64,000 nucleotides of DNA from Juglans regia. Taxonomy: Eukaryota; Streptophyta; Magnoliopsida; Fagales; Juglandaceae. The notes under the pieces were generated by a model, which was not told the DNA's origin, did no database searches, and was given only the letters and a program-made list of their open reading frames with translations. The translations under genes were made by a program, and so were the position numbers. How positions within the stretch are numbered: the stretch's first letter is position 1; each line of letters opens with the position of its first letter. The DNA is taken from positions 14,756,586-14,820,585 of the forward strand of contig NC_049905.1 in the NCBI RefSeq assembly GCF_001411555.2, written 5' to 3'. Positions 56,697-64,000 of the stretch are shown piece by piece.

Positions 56697-58481
56697 TGAT
56701 GGGAACTAAGGTGAGCCTAGTCTTAAAGATATTTTGCAAGTTCCAGATAGGCCAATTATAAGTTCTAGGGCCAAAAAGATCAAGGAGGCAATGCAAGAAT
56801 TGATTCAATCCACTTGGGATGAGTTTAGCAAGGGCCCAACATTCAATATGCGCTTAAAGGATGAAGATTCGGTTTTGATTCATTTGATAAGCTATGGAAG
56901 AGGGCAACAACATGACTTAAAGGCTTTGGGCATTTGAAGGCTGTCAACTTGTTTAATTCATTTAAAGGACTTATTTTATTAGTTTAAAATAATTGAGTTT
57001 ATTATGGGAAGCACTTAAGAGGGGCCTATGCAAGAGCATGTTGAGAAAGTTATTATTTTATTTTACTAGGGTTACGGCTTTACTGTAGCTGCACTATTCA
57101 CTTAAGGGCATTTTTGGAAGATGGAGATTTATTTTGGCCAGGGTTTCATTAGGTTTTGCTTTAAATACTCTTTGTTGCCTCATGTTAAGAAATTTATGAA
57201 ATTTGATAAATTTATTTATTGTGAGTTGAGTTTTACTCCTCTTGTCCCTGATTGGATTTTTAAAGTTATCAAAGGTAAATCACAACCTTTGTGGCGTTCC
57301 TTCTTATAATCTGGGTTCTTGAGACGGGTTCTTCAATGGGTCTAGATTTTAATATAATCTATGTTCTTGAAACGAGTTCTCATCGAGTCTAGATTCTCCA
57401 TCCATTGACTTGATTTTGGCTTTCTTGGGTGAGTTTTCAAATTGATTGTGGGTTCATGGGATTCCATTCCCACGAGTTCATATCATTTGGTATTCAGAGC
57501 TCGGTTCCCAATCAAGTCTGATTCTATCTTTTAATTCTTGCATCTCTAATTTTGATTCTAGGACTTCATTGTTCTAGGGTTGCAAAAACAAAAACAAAAA
57601 GTACGCTGTCGAAATTCTTAGGGTTTTTTGTTTGGCTGAAATTTACATCAACTAAGGTCTCATAATTCTAGGGTTTCTTGCAACTCTAAGTTTTTCAATT
57701 GATTGGACTGTCGTTACATTTATTCTCTTCTATTTCAATGTCAATTCTTGTGTACTTGAATTCAATTGCTTGATTTTCACAATTGAGTATTGTTGTTTGT
57801 GATTTAATTAGAGAGAAGAAGAGAAAAGAAATGAAATGAAAGGAAAGGACGAGAAAAGAAAATTTGAAAAGAAAAAAGAAAAAATAAAGGAAGAAGAAGA
57901 TAAGGAAAGGTAGCATATTCAAAGGTTGCTACATAGTTACAACAAAGAGAAGGAAATACATTTATTGATTGAGTTTTATCATCAATGGGGCCGAATACAT
58001 CTTTCTAGTTGGTATCTTGTTTTATAATTACTCTTTCCCTCATATAAATTCCTTGAGTCTCGTGTCATTTTACTCCTTCCTTTTTTTTTGGATCTATATT
58101 ACTAGTTGGAATAATATAAAATTGTATTGTTTTGATTTTAGTTCAACTAGTTCTTAAAGAACTTGAGCGGGACAACAATTGAGGTAAAAGGCAAGAGAAT
58201 GTGAGACTACTATCGGGAAAAAGTCAATTAAGAGTGAAACACGAATGGAGTGTCATTATTCGAGTGTAAATACGTAAGGGAGTGTGTGAGGTTTTCTACT
58301 AACATTCTTTTTGTGCAGCACATTACGATGTCTCATAGGAATGACTCATCACCGAAAGGGATGGCAAATAACTCATCCTTTGTGTTGCAAGCCATACAAC
58401 AACAGTTTGAGTGGTTGAACTTGGTGTTGGGTGAAGTGAGGATAGGATCGATCATCAAGAAGCAGTAATTAGAAATCTACA
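56697..58481 (+). mobile_element. X-P: 5' part of a gypsy X element
   Basis: 5' LTR 56697-57485 (789 bp, TGATGGGAACTAAGG.. to ..GAGTTCATATCA), then TTTGGTATTCAGAGC (57486-57500), a purine-rich leader and the start of gag. It is cut at 58481 by V-family sequence. The rest is not recovered in the window. Confidence 0.88.
58250..58481 (+). pseudogene. gag: X-P Gag start (truncated)
   Basis: The frame shows the MSHRNDSSPKGMANNSSFVL start (about 58328) and QAIQQQFEWLNLVLGEVR, as in X-D. A small deletion (GAGGATAGGATCGA) then shifts frame to a stop at about 58468, followed by V sequence. Only the N-terminal quarter of Gag remains. Confidence 0.8.
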
Positions 58482-58976
58482 TGCAACGCCCGTCCTTGTG
58501 GTGGGACTTTTTATAAAAAGATTTTAGAAAAGACGACGGGAATTACTGTTCGATTTAAAACCTTTTTACTTGCATACCTAGGGTGCGAGATTCTATGTTT
58601 ATAAAAGAAAATGTGCTTTGATAATAAAAGAGGTTTACAGCGAAAAACATCAATTTTAATAATAAAAGGCCTTTCGTACAATTAACACTCATGCCTAGAC
58701 TTTCGTGCTCTTCCCCTTGGGCCGTGTCCGTCCTGATGCGTACTTCATTCGGTCCCTGTGGGGGGAGGGCCAAACATAAAAACTAAAATGAGTAGAAGAC
58801 TCATAAGCATTACTTCATACAGTTAAAATATAACAAAATAGGTTTTCATTCATAAATTCATCATTCATACATACTATACGTGCATGCTTAAGTACATACG
58901 TGCCTTCTTTTGGAAACGTCATTGGACGGGGGGGTATTTCCTTTCAAAAAGGGGCTTTCTTTTTGTAAAACATTTC
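58482..58976 (-). mobile_element. V-family LTR fragment (3' end) in X-P
   Basis: The plus strand starts TGCAACGCCCGTCC, the complement of the V terminus GGACGGGCGTTACA. It matches V from 35226 back to about 34600, including the GTTTATAAA/TTTATAAAC and CCCCCACAGG neighbourhoods. It is truncated at 58976 where the X-derived array begins. Confidence 0.82.
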
Positions 58977-61900
58977 TGATGGGAACCAAGGTGGACCTAG
59001 TCTTAAAGATATGTGCAAGTTCCAGATGAGCCAATTACATGATCAAGGGCTTGAATGATGAAGATTCAGTTTTGATTCATTTGATAAGCTATGGAAATGG
59101 CAATAACATGACTTAAAGGCTTTGGGCAATTGAAGGCTTTCAACTCGTTTAATTCATTTAAAGGACTTATTTTATTAGTTTAGAATAATTGAGTTTATTA
59201 TGGGAAGCACTTAAGGGTGCCTATGCAAGGGCATGTTGGGAAAGTTATTATTTTATTGAACTAGGGTTTCAAGAGGTTACTGTAGTGTTACTGTAGCCGC
59301 AACACTATAGACACAACACTGTTCATCCAGGGGCATTTTGGGTAAAAGGGGATTTATTTTGGTTAGGGTATTAATTAGCTTTTGGTTTAAATACACTTTG
59401 AAGCCTCAATTTTAGAAGTTTTATGAAATTTGATGAATTTATTCATTTGTGAGTTGATTTTTCTCCTCTTGTTCTTGATTGAACTCTTGAACTTATCAAA
59501 GGTAAATCACAACCTTTGTAGCGTTCCTCCTTTGTAATCTGGGTTCTTGAGACAGGTTCTTCAACGGGTCTAAATTTTAATATAATCTATGTTCTTGAAA
59601 CAAGTTCTCATCGGGTCTAGGTTCTCCATCCGTTGACTTGATTTTAGCTTTCTTGGGGAGTCTTGTGTAGACATATCTATGGACTTTGTTTTGGGGCTGC
59701 CTAGGAAAGAAAGGTGTAGAGATTCTGTTTTTGTGGTTATGGATGGATTTATAGAGTTTGCATATAATAGGACCATACAACCAATTTATATTCTCCTTTT
59801 GAAATTGTTTCTAGACATAATCCATTTACTCATTTAGCTTTAATGCCTTTACCTGTTGACAACATGAGCTGCTTGGATGGATTTTTTCAAATTCTTGAAC
59901 AAATTAATGATATTGCATATGAAATTAATGATAATGTTACTAACATTTTTTCCTTTGATCTAGGTGGAGATTCGAGGTCGAATCCTTTTGAGGAGATGGG
60001 GAATGATGGGAACTAAGGTGAGCCTAGTCTTAAAGACATGTGCAAGTTCCAGATGAGCCAATTACATGACCAAGGGCTTGAAGGATGAAGATTCAGTTTT
60101 GATTCATTTGATAAGCTATGGAAAGGGCAACAACATGACTTAAAGGCTTTGGGCACTTGAAGGCTTTCAACTCATTTAAGTCATTTAAAAGACTTATTTT
60201 ATTAGTTTAGAATAATTGAGTTTACTATAGGAAGCACATAAGGGTGCCTATGCAAGGGCATGTTGGGAAAGTTATTATTTAATTGAACTAGGGTTTCAAG
60301 AGGTTACTGTAGCGTTACTGTAGCTGCAACACTATAGCCGCGGCACTGTTCATCCAGGGGCATTTTGGGTAAAAGGGGCTTTATTTTGGCTAGGGTTTTA
60401 ATTAGTTTTTTGTTTAAATACACTTTGTAGCCTCATTTTTAGAAGTTTTACGAAATTTGATGAATTTATTCATTTGTGAGTTGAGTTTTCTCCTTTTGTT
60501 CTTGATTGAATTCTTGAACTTATCAAAGGTAAATCACAACCTTTGGGGCATTCCTCCTCTGTAATCTGGGTTCTTGAGACGGGTTCTTCAACGGGTCTAG
60601 ATTTTAATATAATCTAGGTTCTTGAAACAAGTTCTCATCGGGTCTAGGTTCTCCATCCGTTAACTTGATTTTGGCTTTCTTGGGGAGTCTTGTGTAGACA
60701 TATCTATGGATTTTGTTTTTGGGCAGCCTAGGAAAGAAAGGAGTAGAGATACTGTTTTTGTGGTTATGGATGGATTTATAGAGTTTGCATATAATAGGAC
60801 CATACAACCAATTTATATTCTCCTTTTGAAATTGTTTCTATACATAATCCATTTACTCCTTTAGCTTTAATGCCTTTACCTGTTGACGACATGAGTTGCT
60901 TGGATGGATTTTTTCAAATTCTTGAACAAATTAATGATATTGCATATGAAATTAATGATAATGTTACTAACATTTTTCACTTTGATCTAGGTGGAGATTC
61001 GAGGTCGAATCCTTTTGAGGAGATGGGGAATGATGGGAACTAAGGTGAGCTTAGTCTTAAAGATATGTGCAAGTTCCAAATGAGCCAATTACATGACCAA
61101 GGGCTTGAAGGATGAAGATTCAGTTTTGATTCATTTGATAAGCTATGGAAAGGGCAACAACATGACTTAAAGGCTTTGGGCACTTGAAGGCTTTCAACTC
61201 GTTTAATTCATTTAAAAGACTTATTTTATTAGTTTAGAATAATTGAGTTTACTATAGGAAGCACATAATGGTGCCTATGCAAGGGCATGTTGGGAAAGTT
61301 ATTATTTAATTGAACTAGGGTTTCAAGAGGTTACTGTAGCGTTACTGTAGCTGCAACACTATAGCCGCGGCACTATTCATCCAGGGGCATTTTGGGTAAA
61401 AGGGGCTTTATTTTGGCTAGGGTTTTAATTAGTTTTTTGTTTAAATACACTTTGTAGCCTCATTTTTAGAAGTTTTACAAAATTTGATGAATTTATTCAT
61501 TTGTGAGTTGAGTTTTCTCCTTTTGTTCTTGATTGAATTCTTGAACTTATCAAAGGTAAATCACAACCTTTGTGGCATTCCTCCTTTGTAATCTGGGTTC
61601 TTGAGACGGGTTCTTCAACGGGTCTAGATTTTAATATAATCTAGGTTCTTGAAACAAGTTCTCATCGGGTCTAGGTTCTCCATCCGTTAACTTGATTTTG
61701 GCTTTCTTGGGGAGTCTTGTGTAGACATATCTATGGATTTTGTTTTTGGGCTGCCTAGGAAAGAAAGGAGTAGAGATTCTATTTTTGTGGTTATGGATGG
61801 ATTTATAGAGTTTGCATATAATAGGACCATACAACCAATTTATATTCTCCTTTTGAAATTGTTTCTAGACATAATCCATTTACTCCTTTAGGTTTAATGC

Positions 61901-64000
61901 CTTTACCTGTTGATGACATGAGTTGCTTGGATGGATTTTTTTGAAATTCTTGAACAAATTAATGATATTGCATATGAAACTAATGATAATGTAACTAACA
62001 TTTTTCCCATTGATCTAGGTGGAGATTCGAGGTCGAATCGTTTTGAGAAGATGGGGAATGATGGGAACTAAGGTGAGCCTAGTCTTAAAGATATGTGCAA
62101 GTTCCAGATGAGCCAATTACATGATCAAGGGCTTGAAGGATGAAGATTCAATTTTGATTCATTTGATAAGCTATGGAAAGGGCAACAACATGACTTAAAT
62201 GCTTTGGGCACTTGAAGGCTTTCAACTCGTTTAATTCATTTAAAAGACTTATTTTATTAGTTTAGAATAATTGAGTTTACTATGGGAAGCACATATGGGT
62301 GCCTATGCAAGCGCATGTTGGGAAAGTTATTATTTAATTGAACTAGGGTTTCAAGAGGTTACTGTAGTGTTACTGTAGCCGCAACACTATAGCCGCGGCA
62401 CTGTTCACCCAGGGGCATTTTGGGTAAAAGGGGCTTTATTTTGGCTAGGGTTTTAATTAGGTTTTTGTTTAAAAACACTTTGTAGCCTCATTTTTAGAAG
62501 TTTTACGAAATTTGATGAATTTATTCATTTGTGAGTTGAGTTTTCTCCTTTTGTTCTTGATTGAATTCTTGAACTTATCAAAGGTAAATCACAACCTTTG
62601 TGGCGTTCCTCCTTTGTAATCTGGGTTCTTGAGACAGGTTCTTCAACGGGTCTAGATTTTAATATAATCTAGGTTCTTGAAACAAGTTCTCATCGGGTCT
62701 AGGGTTTCCATCCGTTGACTTGATTTTGGCTTTCTTGGGGAGTCTTGTGTAGACATATCTATGGATTTTGTTTTGGGGCTGCCTAGGAAAGAAAGGAGTA
62801 GAGATTCTGTTTTTGTGGTTATGGATGGATTTATAGAGTTTGCATATAATAGGACCATACAACCAATTTATATTCTCCTTTTGAAATTGTTTCTAGACAT
62901 AATCCATTTACTCCTTTAGCTTTAATGCCTTTACTTGCTGATGACATGAGTTGCCTGGATGGATTTTTTCAAATTCTTGAACAAATTAATGATATTCCAT
63001 ATGAAACTGATGATAATGTTACTAACATTTTTCCCATTGATCTAGGTGGAGATTCGAGGTCGAATCGTTTTGAGGAGATGGGGAATGATGGGAGCTAAGG
63101 TGAGCCTAGTCTTAAAGATATGTGCAAGTTCCAGATGAGCCAATTACATGATCAAGGGCTTGAAGGACGAATATTCAGTTTTGATTCATTTGATAAGCTA
63201 TGGAAAGGGCAACAACATGACTTAAAGGCTTTGGGCACTTGAAGGCTTTCAACTCTTTTAATTCATTTAAAAGATTTATTTTATTAGTTTAGAATAATTG
63301 AGTTTACTATAGGAAGCACATAAGGGTGCCTATGCAAGGGCATGTTGGAAAAATTATTATTTAATTGAACTAGGGTTTTAAGAGGTTACTGTAGCGTTAC
63401 TGTAGCCGCAACACTATAGCCGTGGCACTGTTCATCCAAGGGAATTTTGGGTAAAAGGGGTTTTATTTTGGCTAGGGTTTTAATTAGTTTTTTGTTTAAA
63501 TACACTTTGTAGTCTCATTTTTAGAAGTTTTACGAAATTTGATGAATTTATTCATTTGTGAGTTCAGTTTTCTCCTTTTGTTCTTGATTGAATTCTTGAA
63601 CTTATCAAAGGTAAATCACAACCTTTGTGGCGTTCCTCTTTTGTAATCTGGGTTCTTGAGACGGGTTCTTCAACGGGTCTAGATTTTAATATAATCTAGG
63701 TTCTTAAAACAAGTTCTCATCGGGTCTAGGTTCTCCATCCGTTGACTTGATTTTGGCTTTCTTGGGGAGTCTTGTATAGACATATATCTATGGATTTTGT
63801 TTTGGGGCTGCCTAGGAAAGAAAGGAGTAGAGATTCTGTTTTTGTGGTTATGGATGGATTTGTAGAGTTTGCATATAATAGGACCATAAAACCAATTTAT
63901 ATTCTCCTTTTGAAATTGTTTCTAGACATAATCCATTTACTCCTTTAACTTTAATGCCTTTACCTGTTGACGACATGAGTTGCTTGGATGGATTTTTTCA
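58977..64000 (+). repeat. tandem array of 1,027-bp X-derived units (at least 4.9 copies, runs off the right edge)
   Basis: Units start at 58977, 60004, 61031, 62059 and 63086, each with TGATGGGA(A/G)C (spacing 1027, 1027, 1028, 1027). Each unit is about 684 bp of X LTR, cut in its last part at CTTGGGGAG, joined to about 343 bp of X pol remnants that end at a polypurine-like GAGGAGATGGGGAA before the next LTR. All copies share the same junction, so the fusion preceded amplification. The 67-68-codon minus-strand frames repeated in each unit are incidental. Confidence 0.93.
59661..60003 (+). pseudogene. pol: fused integrase remnants in array unit 1
   Basis: It reads VDISMDFVLGLPRKERCRDS and VFVVMDG (start of the integrase core), then jumps to FIEFAYNRTIQ (end of the core). 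After a frame change it gives SPFEIVSRHNPFTPLALMPL, SCLDGFFQILEQINDIAYEI and DLGGDSRSNPFEEMGND. The catalytic centre is missing. The same fusion recurs at the equivalent place of each following unit. Confidence 0.8.

Noticed and set aside
59570..62862. Repeated 67-68-codon minus-strand frames, one per array unit
   Set aside because: They are antisense to LTR and integrase remnants and recur only because the unit is tandemly repeated.
58977..64000. CRISPR-like or gene-cluster reading of the regular repeats
   Set aside because: Units are about 1 kb with no unique spacers and derive from a retrotransposon in a plant genome.

Overview
The window is nuclear DNA of a flowering plant, almost certainly a dicot. 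It is AT-rich and is built almost entirely of LTR retrotransposons: Ty1/copia, Ty3/gypsy, a chromodomain-bearing gypsy element, and very long solo LTRs. One CACTA-type DNA transposon fragment is also present. I found no convincing host protein gene, rRNA gene or tRNA gene. The species cannot be fixed; an AT-rich MITE-like piece near 56.1 kb faintly suggests a woody dicot such as Fagales (weak inference). I use private labels for repeat families. X is a gypsy family with LTRs of about 0.78 kb, starting TGATGGGAAC and ending TTCATATCA. Y, W, Z and V are long LTRs of about 2.5 to 5.5 kb with TGTAA..CCC / GGGCGT(T/C)ACA-type ends. Q is a chromovirus. R is a second gypsy family, on the minus strand.

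Layout. 1-5440: minus-strand copia element with two in-frame stops; its 5' LTR is split by solo LTR W1 (2097-5314, TSD CACAG). 5441-8951: a short unassigned stretch with a direct duplication, a CACTA-like element start with a dead transposon ORF, and a MITE-like bit. 8952-25031: a Y LTR, a piece of R LTR and a chromovirus Q, scrambled by one inversion (9408-20286). Within the inverted part Y holds an X LTR, which holds Z, which holds W2. 25032-36028: decayed minus-strand gypsy R1, interrupted by two opposed X LTRs and by the 5.5-kb solo LTR V. 36029-38428: LTR-like sequence and the 3' end of a second R copy. 38429-55100: a Y LTR (Y-A) split by three X insertions, the largest of which (X-M) itself carries another Y (Y-B). 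55101-56696: MITE-like and unassigned DNA with an X solo LTR. 56697-64000: the 5' end of another X element, a V fragment, and a tandem array of about 1,027-bp units that runs off the right edge.

Nearly every insertion can be ordered in time, because most carry 5-bp target-site duplications and the paralogous Y copies supply the empty sites. The most unusual structures are four. (1) The inversion carries inverted duplications of both breakpoint flanks and can be undone on paper: Q's two LTRs then share the TSD GTGTC. (2) The right-end array looks like a new satellite made from an X LTR fused to integrase fragments. (3) X-M contains a 45-bp in-frame minisatellite built from a pol deletion junction. 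(4) X-M belongs to a short-LTR (355 bp) X subfamily that evidently transposed with its deletion already present. Nothing here forms a working gene system. The window is a record of retrotransposon nesting, decay, inversion and tandem amplification.
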